From: Pseudomonadota bacterium | GTDB taxonomy: Bacteria > Pseudomonadota > Alphaproteobacteria > Rhizobiales > Hyphomicrobiaceae | Assembly: GCA_023423275.1 (NCBI GenBank) | Contig: JAFAFW010000032.1 | Coordinates: forward strand, 1-59,609 | Direction of reading: 5' to 3' | Length of the DNA stretch: 59,609 nt | Part shown: in pieces, positions 35,300 to 44,458 of the stretch | How the letters are laid out: each line of letters starts with the position of its first letter | Position numbering within the stretch: position 1 is the stretch's first letter | The notes under the pieces: model-generated | The model's database searches: none | Seen by the model: the letters and a program-made list of their open reading frames with translations, nothing else | Told to the model about the DNA's origin: nothing | Position numbers and translations under genes: made by a program

Positions 35300-37783
35300 C
35301 TACAGGCGCGTACGCGCGGCTGTCGGATCGTAAAGCGGCTTCACGCTGGCGACTGCGGCAACCTCCCGGCCGGCGATCTCGATGCTCCACTGTGATGCCA
35401 GCAGGTCCTCGACCGTTTCGGATTTTTGCACCGGCACATAGCCGAGCCCGATGGCTCCTCCGAGATGGTGGCCATAGGCTCCGGACGTCACGTACCCGAC
35501 GATCTTGCCGTCACGCAGGATGGGCTCGTTATGGTAGAGCAACGGCTCGGGATCCTTGAGCCGGAATTGCAGGAGGCGTTTGGCCAAGCCCGTCTGCCGT
35601 TTCGCCTGGACAGCCTCGCGCCCAATGAAATCACCGAACTGCCCTGCAGGCTTATCGACCTTCACCGCGAAGCCGAGCCCAGCCTCCAGGACGTGATCTT
35701 CCGGGCCGATATCATGGCCGAAGTGGCGATAGGCCTTCTCGATCCGGCAGCTATCGAGGACATGCATTCCGCACAGCCGCAGATCGGTTTTGTCTGCCCG
35801 CGTCATGAGCGTGTCGAAGACGTGCCGTGTCATATCCACGGGCACGTACAGCTCCCATCCCAATTCGCCGACGTAGGTGACGCGATGGGCGCGCGCAAGC
35901 GCCATGCCGATTTCAACCGTTTTGGCGGTGCCGAATGGAAAAGCCTCATTCGAGAGATCGGCATCGACCAGCGGAGCCAGCAACTCGCGTGACCTCGGCC
36001 CCATGATCGCGAGGCACGCCTCACCCGCCGTCACGTCGGTTGCAATGCAATGGGCGTCCGCGGGAATGTGCCGTTTCAGCCAATTGAGGTCGCGCGGCAC
36101 CGTGCCGGATGAGGTAATGACCAGGAACTCGGTCTCGGACAGGCGCGTAACTGTCAGGTCGGCCTCGATGCCTCCCTTTGCGTTGAGCCATTGCGTATAG
36201 ACGATGCGTCCGGGTTCCACCGCGATGTCATTGGCGCAGATACGCTGCAGGACGACTTCCGCGTCGCGCCCCTCCACCCGGATCTTCCCGAACGGCGATA
36301 AGTCGAACAGGCCGACACCGGTACGGACCGCGTTGTGTTCGGCAGCAGCGTAGTCGAACCAGTTCTGCCGCTTCCAGCTATAGCGATACTGCGCCGTCTC
36401 GCCGCGGGCTTTGGCGTCCGCCGGCAGATACCAGAAGGGGCGCTCCCATCCCGCGGCCTCACCAAAGCAGGCGCCGTGCGCGGCGTGGCGTTCATGCAGC
36501 GGAAGATGCCGGACATTGCGCGCCGATTCGTAATGGCGATAGGGAAAGTGATCCGCGTAGAGCAGCCCGAGGGTCTCGGTCACACGATTGACGAGGTACG
36601 TCTTGTTGCCCTGAAAGCCGAACATGCGCCGGATATCGACATCGCCCATGTCATAGGGCGGATCGCCATCGACCATCCAATGCGCGAGCGCCATGCCCGC
36701 GCCTCCAGCGGACTGAATGCCGATCGAGTTGAAGCCTGCCGCGACATAGAAATTCGACAGCTCCGGCGCCTCGCCCAGGAGATAGCGGTCATCGGGCGTG
36801 AAACTCTCAGGGCCATTGAAGAAGGTGTGAATGCCCGTTTTGGCGAGCAACGGCACGCGCGCCATCGCGCTTTCAAGCTGCGGCGCGACGTGCTCCCAGT
36901 CGTCCGGGAGCGTGAGAAATTCCGAATCGTCCGGAATGCCATCCACACCCCAGGGCTTCGATATCGGTTCGAAGAAGCCGAGCAGCAATTTGCCCGCGTC
37001 CTCCTTGTAATAGGCGCACTCGTCCGGAACGCGCAGCACCGGTAGATTTTTCGGAATGTCCGGGCTTGCTTCGGTAACGACGTAAAAATGCTCGCACGCC
37101 TGCAGCGGGACGTTGACCCCAGCCATACGTCCGACCTGCCGCCCCCACATGCCGGCGCAGTTGACGACATATTCGGCACGCACGGTTCCGCGATCCGTCT
37201 GGACGCCGGCAACCCGGCCTTTGGATTTGGTCACACCCGTGACGGTCACACCCTCGTGGATCTTGACGCCGCGCTGTCGTGCGCCCTTCGCCAGGGCCAG
37301 CGCAATATTGGCGGGATCGGCCTGCCCATCCGTCGGCAGGAAAACCCCTCCAATGACATCCTTCAGATCGATCAGAGGATGCCGTTCTCGACACTCGGCC
37401 GGCGTCAGCATATGCGCCTCCAGTCCGAACGTCTTGGCCATGGATGCGCCGCGCGCAAACTCCTCATGACGGTGCTCGGACAAGGCGAGGCCAAGCGACC
37501 CGTTGAGGCGATAGCCGATCGCAATGCCCGTCTCGGCTTCGAGCCCCAGATAGAGCTCGGCTGAATACTTCGCGAGCTTGGTCAGGTTCATGGTCGCCCG
37601 GAGCTGACCGATCAAGCCTGCCGCATGCCACGTGGTGCCCGAGGTCAGCCGCTTCCGTTCCAAGAGGACAATGTCAGTCCACCCGAGCTTGGCCAGATGG
37701 TAGGCGACGGAGCATCCGATAACGCCGCCACCGACGATCACCACCTTGGCTTCACGAGGAAGCGCGGCTTCGGTCGCATTCAT
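35300..37783 (-). CDS. GcvT-type FAD oxidoreductase (dimethylglycine/sarcosine dehydrogenase-like)
   Basis: An 827-residue flavoenzyme. The N-terminal DAO domain has KVVIVGGGVIGCSVAYHL and SGTTWHAAG, where the His is the site of covalent FAD attachment in dimethylglycine dehydrogenases. The C-terminal half is a GcvT-like tetrahydrofolate-binding domain (CANDIAVEPGRIVYTQ, AIMGPRSRELL, GFAVKVDKPAGQFGDF). It probably removes a methyl group from a methylated amine such as dimethylglycine or sarcosine and passes it to folate. I use the ATG at 37783. The GTG at 37798 overlaps an inverted repeat that may be an operator. It is divergent from cysD. Confidence 0.9.
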   Translation of the reverse strand: MNATEAALPREAKVVIVGGGVIGCSVAYHLAKLGWTDIVLLERKRLTSGTTWHAAGLIGQLRATMNLTKLAKYSAELYLGLEAETGIAIGYRLNGSLGLALSEHRHEEFARGASMAKTFGLEAHMLTPAECRERHPLIDLKDVIGGVFLPTDGQADPANIALALAKGARQRGVKIHEGVTVTGVTKSKGRVAGVQTDRGTVRAEYVVNCAGMWGRQVGRMAGVNVPLQACEHFYVVTEASPDIPKNLPVLRVPDECAYYKEDAGKLLLGFFEPISKPWGVDGIPDDSEFLTLPDDWEHVAPQLESAMARVPLLAKTGIHTFFNGPESFTPDDRYLLGEAPELSNFYVAAGFNSIGIQSAGGAGMALAHWMVDGDPPYDMGDVDIRRMFGFQGNKTYLVNRVTETLGLLYADHFPYRHYESARNVRHLPLHERHAAHGACFGEAAGWERPFWYLPADAKARGETAQYRYSWKRQNWFDYAAAEHNAVRTGVGLFDLSPFGKIRVEGRDAEVVLQRICANDIAVEPGRIVYTQWLNAKGGIEADLTVTRLSETEFLVITSSGTVPRDLNWLKRHIPADAHCIATDVTAGEACLAIMGPRSRELLAPLVDADLSNEAFPFGTAKTVEIGMALARAHRVTYVGELGWELYVPVDMTRHVFDTLMTRADKTDLRLCGMHVLDSCRIEKAYRHFGHDIGPEDHVLEAGLGFAVKVDKPAGQFGDFIGREAVQAKRQTGLAKRLLQFRLKDPEPLLYHNEPILRDGKIVGYVTSGAYGHHLGGAIGLGYVPVQKSETVEDLLASQWSIEIAGREVAAVASVKPLYDPTAARTRL

Positions 37784-37796
37784 GAGATCATTTTCC

Positions 37797-37811
37797 ACAA
37801 CTTAAAGTTGT
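37797..37811. promoter_or_regulatory. Inverted repeat, possible operator
   Basis: A 7+1+7 inverted repeat, ACAACTT-A-AAGTTGT, sits 14 bases upstream of the flavin dehydrogenase start, in the gap shared with the divergent cysD gene. Its AT-rich sequence stands out in this GC-rich DNA. It could bind a dimeric regulator such as a GntR- or LysR-type protein. No regulator gene lies beside it. Confidence 0.4.
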
Positions 37812-37922
37812 TAAATCAATGTGTACTCGTCATATCGCATTCTCGCCATGCTACGACCTTACCGCTGTCTAAACGAACTCAATAGCGTCTTCCTGCCGTC
37901 GAAGCCTGAGAAGCGAGACTGC

Positions 37923-38828
37923 ATGCCGTTCCCGACCACCCATCTGAAAAGATTGGAGGCAGAGGCAGTCTATATCATGCGCGAAGTTGCGGCCGAATTC
38001 CGCAACCCGGTGATGTTGTACTCGATCGGCAAAGACTCGTCGGTCATGCTTCATCTGGCGATCAAGGCGTTCTTTCCGGCTCCACTGCCGTTTCCCCTCC
38101 TGCACATCGATACGACCTGGAAATTCCGGGAGATGATTACGTTCCGGGACGAAACGGCCCGTCGCCTCGGCCTCAACTTGCTTGTCCACACAAACGCGGC
38201 AGGGATCGAGCAAGGCATCTCACCGTTCGTGCACGGGTCGGCGATCTATACCAACATAATGAAAACGGAAGCGCTGAAAGAGGCGCTCAACTATTACCGC
38301 TTCGATGCCGCATTCGGCGGCGCCCGACGGGATGAGGAAGCCTCGCGCGCCAAGGAGCGGGTCTTTTCCTTCCGCACACCCACCCAGACCTGGGACCCAA
38401 AGAACCAGCGTCCCGAGCTCTGGAATCTTTACAACACGCGAATCAGAAGCGGAGAGTCGCTGCGCGTATTCCCGCTGTCGAACTGGACTGAACTCGATAT
38501 CTGGCAATACGTGGCGGCCGAGCAAATTCCGGTCGTACCGCTCTACTTCGCAGCAAGACGCCCCGTGGTTCATCGTGACGGCCAGCTCATCATGGTCGAC
38601 GATGAACGCTTGCCGCTTGCCGAAGGCGAGAAGCCCGAGATGCAGGTGGTCCGCTTCCGCACACTCGGCTGCTATCCGCTGACCGGCGCGGTGCGCTCGC
38701 AGGCGCGGACTGTTCCCGAAATCGTCGCCGAGATGTCAGCGGCGCGATCCTCGGAACGCTCCGGCCGCCTGATCGATCATGACGAAGCCGGTTCCATGGA
38801 ACGCAAGAAGCGCGAGGGCTACTTCTGA
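37923..38828 (+). CDS. cysD: Sulfate adenylyltransferase subunit 2
   Basis: CysD makes adenosine 5'-phosphosulfate from ATP and sulfate, driven by GTP hydrolysis on CysN. The 301 residues belong to the PAPS reductase-like ATP pyrophosphatase family. The PP-loop motif is YSIGKDSSVMLHL near 33-45, and HIDTTWKF and FGGARRDEEASRAKER follow. I start at the ATG for MPFPTTHLKRLE; the frame is open 34 codons upstream without family features. Its stop overlaps the cysNC start (TGATG). Confidence 0.96.
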   Translation: MPFPTTHLKRLEAEAVYIMREVAAEFRNPVMLYSIGKDSSVMLHLAIKAFFPAPLPFPLLHIDTTWKFREMITFRDETARRLGLNLLVHTNAAGIEQGISPFVHGSAIYTNIMKTEALKEALNYYRFDAAFGGARRDEEASRAKERVFSFRTPTQTWDPKNQRPELWNLYNTRIRSGESLRVFPLSNWTELDIWQYVAAEQIPVVPLYFAARRPVVHRDGQLIMVDDERLPLAEGEKPEMQVVRFRTLGCYPLTGAVRSQARTVPEIVAEMSAARSSERSGRLIDHDEAGSMERKKREGYF

Positions 38829-40735
38829 TGCGTCACGCCCGTTTCGATACGGCCGATTTCGCCTGTCCGCAGATGGAAGTCGTGACGGACCCAGTAGATA
38901 AGGACCTGCTTCGCTTTCTGACCTGCGGCAGCGTCGATGACGGTAAGTCGACGCTTATCGGTCGGCTGCTGTTCGATACGCAGCTTGTACTCGACGATCA
39001 GCTTCAAATGCTCGAACGCGACTCGCGTCGCCATGGCACCACCGGCGACGACCTCGATCTCGCCCTGCTGGTCGATGGGCTGCAGGCGGAACGCGAACAG
39101 GGCATCACGATCGACGTCGCTTACCGGTTCTTCTCGACGCCACGGCGGAAGTTCATCGTGGCCGACACGCCCGGTCACGAACAATACACCCGCAATATGG
39201 CAACCGGCGCCTCGACGGCGGATCTGGCCATCATTCTGGTCGACGCGCGCAAAGGCATTCTGGCGCAGACGCGCAGGCACTCGGTCATCGTCTCGCTGCT
39301 GGGCATTCGCCACGTCGTACTGGCGATCAACAAGATCGATCTGGTCGGCTATGACGAAGCTGTGTTTCATCGCGTGCTGGACGACTATCGAAGCTTCGCC
39401 GGGACATTCAAGGTCGACAGCCTCCAGCCGATCCCGATATCCGCGCGCTTTGGTGACAACGTGGTCATGCCCTCGCAGAACATGCCGTGGTATGACGGCC
39501 CGACGCTGCTCGGCCACCTGGAGAACGTCGATGCCGCCCCCGATCTCACCGGCAAACCGTTCCGCATGCCGGTGCAGTGGGTGAACAGACCCGATCAGTC
39601 GTTCCGTGGCTTTTCCGGCACCATCGCCAGTGGACGAATTTGCGAAGGCGACCACATCGTCGTCGCCGCATCGGGCCGCTCATCGCGAGTCCGCTCGATC
39701 GTCACCTGCGACGGTTCCCTGCCCGAAGCTCGGGGCGGCGACGCCATCACCCTGACGTTGCACGACGAGCTCGATATCTCGCGCGGTGACTTGCTCGTCA
39801 CACCCGGTCACCGGCCCGAGGTCGCCGATCAGTTCGCGGCGCACGTCGTCTGGATGCACGACGAGCCGCTCTATCCGGGACGTCCTTATCTCCTGAAGAT
39901 CGGCACCCGCACCGTGACCGCCAGCGTCACCGAGATCAAGCATAAGGAGGATATCAACACGCTGCAGAAGCTTGCGGCGAAGACACTCGCGCTCAACGAC
40001 ATCGGCGTCGTCAATCTGGAAACGCATGATCCGGTTGCGTTCGACCCCTACGACGAGAACCGCGCGACCGGCGCCTTCATCCTGATCGACCGGCTCAGCA
40101 ATCAGACCGTCGGTGCCGGGATGATCATGTTCGGTCTGAGACGCGCCACCAACGTGCACTGGCAGGCCCTGGACGTCACCAGGCAGTCGCGGGCGGAGTT
40201 GAAAGGCCAGAAGGCGTGCTGCCTGTGGTTTACCGGCCTGTCCGGATCCGGCAAGTCGACCATCGCCAATCTGCTGGACAAGAAATTGACCGCGCACGGA
40301 CGGCACGTGTTCATTCTCGACGGCGATAATACGCGTCACGGCCTCAACCGCGATCTTGGCTTTACCGACGCCGACCGCATCGAGAACATCCGCCGCGCCG
40401 CACACGTCTCCCGCCTGATGGTGGATGCGGGGCTGATCGTCCTGGTGTCGTTCATCTCGCCGTTTGCAGCCGAGCGGCGCATGGCCCGTGAACTGTTCGA
40501 CGAAGATGAATTCGTGGAGGTCTTCATCGATACGCCACTCGACGTCTGCGAACAACGCGACGTCAAAGGGCTCTACAAGAAGGCACGGGCTGGTGAAATC
40601 CAGAATTTCACGGGTATTTCATCTCGCTATGAGCCCCCCGATGCGCCAGAGCTGCGTCTCGACGCCGGTATCGTAGCCCCCGAGCAGCTCGCGGATCGCA
40701 TCTACCAGTTCTTGCGGCAACGCCACATTTTTTGA
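38828..40735 (+). CDS. cysNC: Bifunctional sulfate adenylyltransferase subunit 1/APS kinase
   Basis: A 635-residue fusion. The N-terminal CysN is an EF-Tu-like GTPase with GSVDDGKST (near 38-46), DTPGHEQYTRNM and NKID, followed by beta-barrel domains. From about residue 455 it is CysC, APS kinase, with P-loop GLSGSGKS at 470-477 and DGDNTRHGLNRDLGF. Together with CysD it converts sulfate to PAPS for cysteine synthesis or for sulfation. The NC fusion is common in rhizobia. The ATG overlaps the cysD stop by one base. Confidence 0.97.
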   Translation: MRHARFDTADFACPQMEVVTDPVDKDLLRFLTCGSVDDGKSTLIGRLLFDTQLVLDDQLQMLERDSRRHGTTGDDLDLALLVDGLQAEREQGITIDVAYRFFSTPRRKFIVADTPGHEQYTRNMATGASTADLAIILVDARKGILAQTRRHSVIVSLLGIRHVVLAINKIDLVGYDEAVFHRVLDDYRSFAGTFKVDSLQPIPISARFGDNVVMPSQNMPWYDGPTLLGHLENVDAAPDLTGKPFRMPVQWVNRPDQSFRGFSGTIASGRICEGDHIVVAASGRSSRVRSIVTCDGSLPEARGGDAITLTLHDELDISRGDLLVTPGHRPEVADQFAAHVVWMHDEPLYPGRPYLLKIGTRTVTASVTEIKHKEDINTLQKLAAKTLALNDIGVVNLETHDPVAFDPYDENRATGAFILIDRLSNQTVGAGMIMFGLRRATNVHWQALDVTRQSRAELKGQKACCLWFTGLSGSGKSTIANLLDKKLTAHGRHVFILDGDNTRHGLNRDLGFTDADRIENIRRAAHVSRLMVDAGLIVLVSFISPFAAERRMARELFDEDEFVEVFIDTPLDVCEQRDVKGLYKKARAGEIQNFTGISSRYEPPDAPELRLDAGIVAPEQLADRIYQFLRQRHIF

Positions 40736-40929
40736 AGCGGCGCCCGGCCGAAACATCGCGCGAAGCCCAGCAACTCCGTGATCAGACCGAGGCGATTTGC
40801 GGCAGTCTGCGAGATCTGCATTTTCTTGTCGATCGGGTATTCCTGGTGTAGCAGGCTAGAGCACATCTGCCGTCTCGCCTGTCCATTCGGCGCAATCCGC
40901 TCCCGCCGCCTCAAAGAGAAAAAAAACTT

Positions 40930-42201
40930 ATGGAAACGCAGCTTCCGCACTTCGTCGAGGTCATGGCCGCGGCAATCTTTGCCATCGCAGTTTTTCACAC
41001 ATTCTCGGCGTCCTACTTCGAACATCTTGCCAAAGCCCAACCCGCGCACGCTGGACTTTGGCATCTGCTCGGCGAGGTGGAAGCGGTATTCGGCTTCTGG
41101 GCGATGGTGTTGCTTGTCCTGATAGCGGTCCAGCTCGGCACGACGTCGTCGCAGGAATACCTCGAGAGCAGAAACTTCACGGAACCGGCGTTCGTCTTCG
41201 TTATCATGGTGATGGCGGCCAGTCGGCCGGTGATCGACTTTGCCGGCGCTCTGCTGAGCTGGCTGTCCCGGCTGCTGCCATTGCCTTCCGCTGTCAGTTA
41301 CTACTTCGTCATGCTGTCGGTCGCTCCGCTCCTCGGTTCCTTCATCACGGAACCCGCCGCGATGACACTCGCCGCGTTGCTGCTGCGTGAGCGCTTCATG
41401 CACAAGAACGCTCCGACGCGTTTCAAGTACGCCACGCTCGGCGTTCTGTTCGTGAATATCTCAATCGGCGGCACGCTGACCCACTTCGCGGCTCCCCCTG
41501 TTCTGATGGTCGCCGAGACGTGGGGCTGGAATACGCCGTTTATGCTGGCGCACTTCGGCTGGAAGGCAGCGGTTGCGGTCTTCATCAACGCTGCTGTCGT
41601 GACCTATCTCTTCCGTGGACACCTGAAGAGCATTTCCACGATGTCCGCCGCCCTGGCGAGACTTGACGTTCCCGTCTGGGTGATCGCAGTCCATTTGATG
41701 TTCCTCGCCTTCGTTGTGCTCTTCAATCACCATCCGATCGTGTTTTCTGCCTTCTTCCTGTTCTTCCTGGGCTTCACCGAGGCGTACAAGAAATACCAGT
41801 CACGTCTGCTGATCCGCGAAGGCCTGATGGTGGCGTTCTTCCTGGCTGGGCTCGTCGTTCTCGGCGGCCTGCAGAAATGGTGGCTGCAGCCGGCTTTGTC
41901 GGGCATGTCTCCGCAAGCGCTCTATTGGGGCGCCACTGCCCTGACCGCGATCACGGACAACGCCGCGCTGACTTATCTCGGCTCGCTGGTGGAAGGGGTC
42001 AACGACGAGTTCAAGTTTGCACTCGTCGCCGGTGCCGTCACGGGCGGTGGACTGACGGTCATTGCGAACGCGCCCAACCCGGCCGGATTCGCAATCCTGA
42101 AGGGCAGCTTCGACGATGGCGCGATCAGTGCGGCCGGACTTTTCTCCGCGGCACTCCTTCCTACCTTGGTTGCCGCTGCAGCTTTCCTATTGCTGCCATG
42201 A
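40930..42201 (+). CDS. Putative Na+/H+ antiporter (PF07399-type)
   Basis: A 423-residue membrane protein with about ten to twelve hydrophobic segments. Motifs such as SFITEPAAMTLAALLL, ISIGGTLTHFAAPPVL, ALTAITDNAALTYLG and VIANAPNPAG are those of the ArsB/NhaD-like ion transporter superfamily, in the Na_H_antiport_2 family. The ASP-containing TDNAALTYLG segment is probably in the ion path. The ATG follows AGAGAAAAAAAACTT. It comes 194 bp after cysNC with no overlap, so cotranscription is uncertain. A sulfate-linked role is possible but not shown. Confidence 0.83.
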   Translation: METQLPHFVEVMAAAIFAIAVFHTFSASYFEHLAKAQPAHAGLWHLLGEVEAVFGFWAMVLLVLIAVQLGTTSSQEYLESRNFTEPAFVFVIMVMAASRPVIDFAGALLSWLSRLLPLPSAVSYYFVMLSVAPLLGSFITEPAAMTLAALLLRERFMHKNAPTRFKYATLGVLFVNISIGGTLTHFAAPPVLMVAETWGWNTPFMLAHFGWKAAVAVFINAAVVTYLFRGHLKSISTMSAALARLDVPVWVIAVHLMFLAFVVLFNHHPIVFSAFFLFFLGFTEAYKKYQSRLLIREGLMVAFFLAGLVVLGGLQKWWLQPALSGMSPQALYWGATALTAITDNAALTYLGSLVEGVNDEFKFALVAGAVTGGGLTVIANAPNPAGFAILKGSFDDGAISAAGLFSAALLPTLVAAAAFLLLP

Positions 42202-42214
42202 CATAGCTGGAAAT

Positions 42215-42251
42215 CAGGAGTCAGCCCGCCACGGGGGAGGCTGGCCTCCTG
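42215..42251 (+). terminator. Hairpin after the antiporter gene
   Basis: The stem 42215-42220 plus 42222-42226 pairs with 42239-42243 plus 42246-42251. It has a small bulge and a 12-base loop, and lies 13 bp past the antiporter stop. There is no T run, so intrinsic termination would be weak. Confidence 0.35.
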
Positions 42252-42453
42252 TGTCCACGCCGCGGTCGTGGCCAATGCGGAACGTGCGTACCTTTTGAAG
42301 CGCAAAACCGTGATCGGTCACAAATCCGTCGAATGCGGCGGCGAATCTGCACGTATACTCTGGTTCGCTAAAGTTAGCTTGAGGACTCCCCGAGCACACC
42401 GGCACCCCTATATAGAGATTCAGCTATCCTGCTCACCTGCACGGAGACGAGAC

Positions 42454-42936
42454 ATGATCGATAGCCGCAAGGTCCTCGAGGGGTTGCCATTGTACGCCCT
42501 GGCAACTGCTTGCGTGACCGTAGGCATCCTCGCCGTCACCATTTTCCGCCCCGAAGCCGTGTTCGACCGCAGTGTCGAGAGTGCCCTGTCTCAGTCTTCG
42601 GGCAAGGCCCTGGCTCAGGCACAGCCCCCTTCGCGGCTCGCTGACAGCCCGTATTTTCATTTGAGCAGCCATGATGAATTGCCCCTCGGTCTTTCCAAAT
42701 CGGTCACCGTCGGGGATCAAATCACCATCTCCGGAACCTCCGGCATCGCCCAGGCGCTCGAGGTGGTCGACATCCGCGAAGTCGATGCCGGTCTGACGCC
42801 CGCCAGCACAGCCTCCACACCTCGTTTTCTTCTCGTCACATGCCGTGACCTGAAAAGCACCCAGCGCCTCGTACGCTTCATTATCGAAGCCGAGGGACCA
42901 GAGAAGCCTACCGGTCGGCCTCACCGGACGCTATAA
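42454..42936 (+). CDS. Unknown single-pass membrane protein
   Basis: A 160-residue protein I do not recognise. One N-terminal membrane segment (LYALATACVTVGILAVTIF, about 12-31) anchors a hydrophilic part. That part has a beta-rich core (SVTVGDQITISGTSGIAQALEVVDIREV and PRFLLVTCRDL) and a proline-rich end. The ATG has CGGAGACGAG just upstream. The 59-residue membrane protein gene follows after 33 bp and is probably in the same transcript. Confidence 0.65.
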   Translation: MIDSRKVLEGLPLYALATACVTVGILAVTIFRPEAVFDRSVESALSQSSGKALAQAQPPSRLADSPYFHLSSHDELPLGLSKSVTVGDQITISGTSGIAQALEVVDIREVDAGLTPASTASTPRFLLVTCRDLKSTQRLVRFIIEAEGPEKPTGRPHRTL

Positions 42937-42969
42937 CGCGCTACGCTCCGGGCAAGGGGGAGGGTTGTC

Positions 42970-43149
42970 ATGCGTTTGAATCCGCCGACCATCATGGTGT
43001 TTCTGATTTCGCTTGCGCTGGCGGGACTCGCCGTGGCGACCAAGCTCGGTTTTCTGCACGTGCCCCGTTATCTGCCGCACCAGGAATACTGGCTTGCCAT
43101 CACCGCCTACATCGTTCTGATGGTGGGCAACCTTGTGCGCGGGCTTTGA
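42970..43149 (+). CDS. Tiny two-helix membrane protein
   Basis: A 59-residue frame with a strong Shine-Dalgarno (AAGGGGGAGGG, six bases before the ATG). Two hydrophobic helices, about 7-25 (TIMVFLISLALAGLAVATKL) and 40-56 (WLAITAYIVLMVGNLV), are joined by a short loop with HVPRYLPHQEY. It follows the unknown anchored protein by 33 bp. Such two-helix proteins are frequent in Hyphomicrobiales; the function is unknown. Confidence 0.72.
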   Translation: MRLNPPTIMVFLISLALAGLAVATKLGFLHVPRYLPHQEYWLAITAYIVLMVGNLVRGL

Positions 43150-43167
43150 TTGCGGTGTTGGCGCGGC

Positions 43168-43923
43168 CTACAGCGCGCTCCAGACCAGCCACAGACCCGA
43201 TACCAGCGAGATGGCCATGATGCCGGCGCGGAACCATTCTTCGCTCAATGACCGGGCGAAGATGGCACCGAGAACGGTAGCGACAACGACAGCCGGCGAC
43301 AGCCAGCCGACCAGCGTCCACACCTCACGGCTCATCCCGAGCCCAAGCGCGTGCGTCAGCGTGACCGCCACATAGCAGAACGCGAAGAATGTCAGCGAAA
43401 GGGCGCGGCTTTCGGCTTTTTCCATGTTGCGCGCGGCGACATAAAGAATGAGCGGCGGACCGGGCAGCACCAGTACCGACGTCAACGCCCCAGCCGATAA
43501 CCCGACGCTGGCCGCCGCCGGAAACCCGGGAGCACCGGTCGACGAGAGCCAGCGCTTCAAAGCACCGGTATCCCGCACGATGAGCAGTACGGTGAACAAC
43601 AGCATTACCAGCCCCACCGTGAGCTTCAACGTATTCAAATCGAGCGCCAGCAGGATGCCGATACCGATCGGCACTCCGGCCAGACTCCCGATCAGCATCG
43701 GCACGAGCAGACTGCGCGGAGCCTTACGCCACAGGCCGGGAACCAGGATCGCGCTTTGAACCACATGAATCGCGACCAGCACCTGCATGGCGGCCGTTGA
43801 CTGCATCGCGAGCAGGAAGACCGGCGCAGCGATGAGCGCAAAGCCGAACCCTATCGCAGATTGCAGGAAAGCCCCGGCGAACGCGGCGGCCATGAGCGCC
43901 GCAAGGAGCGTCACTTCAGGCAT
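43168..43923 (-). CDS. TauE/SafE family sulfite/anion exporter
   Basis: A 251-residue integral membrane protein with about eight helices and the TauE/SafE pattern: GAFLQSAIGFGFALIAAPVFLL at the N-terminus, GVPIGIGILLAL, and LSAGALTSVLVLPGPPLILY in the second repeat. Members export sulfite, sulfoacetate or related anions; the substrate here is unknown. The ATG overlaps the stop of the DUF486 gene (TGATG), so the two are coupled. Confidence 0.87.
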   Translation of the reverse strand: MPEVTLLAALMAAAFAGAFLQSAIGFGFALIAAPVFLLAMQSTAAMQVLVAIHVVQSAILVPGLWRKAPRSLLVPMLIGSLAGVPIGIGILLALDLNTLKLTVGLVMLLFTVLLIVRDTGALKRWLSSTGAPGFPAAASVGLSAGALTSVLVLPGPPLILYVAARNMEKAESRALSLTFFAFCYVAVTLTHALGLGMSREVWTLVGWLSPAVVVATVLGAIFARSLSEEWFRAGIMAISLVSGLWLVWSAL

Positions 43924-44285
43924 CACGCGCGCCCGGAGAAAATCAACCCGGCTCCGATCGCGATCAGCGCGAAGCCGGCGGCATACCGCCACGTGAAAGC
44001 TTCTCCGAGATAGAGAACGGAGAAGACGGCAAATACAATCAGCGTCATCACCTCCTGGATCGTCTTCAACTGCGCGGCGGTATAAACGCCGGATCCAATC
44101 CGATTGGCCGGAACCGCGAGGCAATATTCGAAGAACGCGATCCCCCAGGAGATCACGATCACAAGCATCAGCGGTGCGGTCTTGAAGCGGAGGTGGCCGT
44201 ACCACGCGAACGTCATGAAGACGTTGGAGGCGAGCAGCATCAGTAACGGGGCGACGTGAGGCCAGGAGAACGGAAAAGCGGGCAT
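43923..44285 (-). CDS. DUF486 (DMT superfamily) membrane protein
   Basis: A 120-residue four-helix membrane protein. The core LASNVFMTFAWYGHLRF, SWGIAFFEYCLAVPANRIG and TLIVFAVFSVLYLGEAFTW is that of DUF486, a single-repeat DMT member. I place the start at the ATG giving MPAFPFSWP; a longer frame to 44378 has no family similarity. Its stop overlaps the start of the TauE gene. The function is not known. Confidence 0.86.
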   Translation of the reverse strand: MPAFPFSWPHVAPLLMLLASNVFMTFAWYGHLRFKTAPLMLVIVISWGIAFFEYCLAVPANRIGSGVYTAAQLKTIQEVMTLIVFAVFSVLYLGEAFTWRYAAGFALIAIGAGLIFSGRA

Positions 44286-44458
44286 GTGGGGATGCGTCCA
44301 CAGCGGGGAGGATGTGCCAACCGAGTAGGCTCGGCACGGGATCTTGTCCAGCGGCATTACCGGGTGCCCGTTCTGCATCGCAGCAAATGCACAGCCGGAG
44401 GTGCAGCCTATGCTGACTATTGCGATGCTCTTCCGTGACCTCTAAGACCTCGGGCGCC

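Noticed and set aside
35300..37783. Two separate genes (DAO oxidoreductase and GcvT aminomethyltransferase).
   Set aside because: The frame is continuous, and this two-domain layout is normal for dimethylglycine and sarcosine dehydrogenases.
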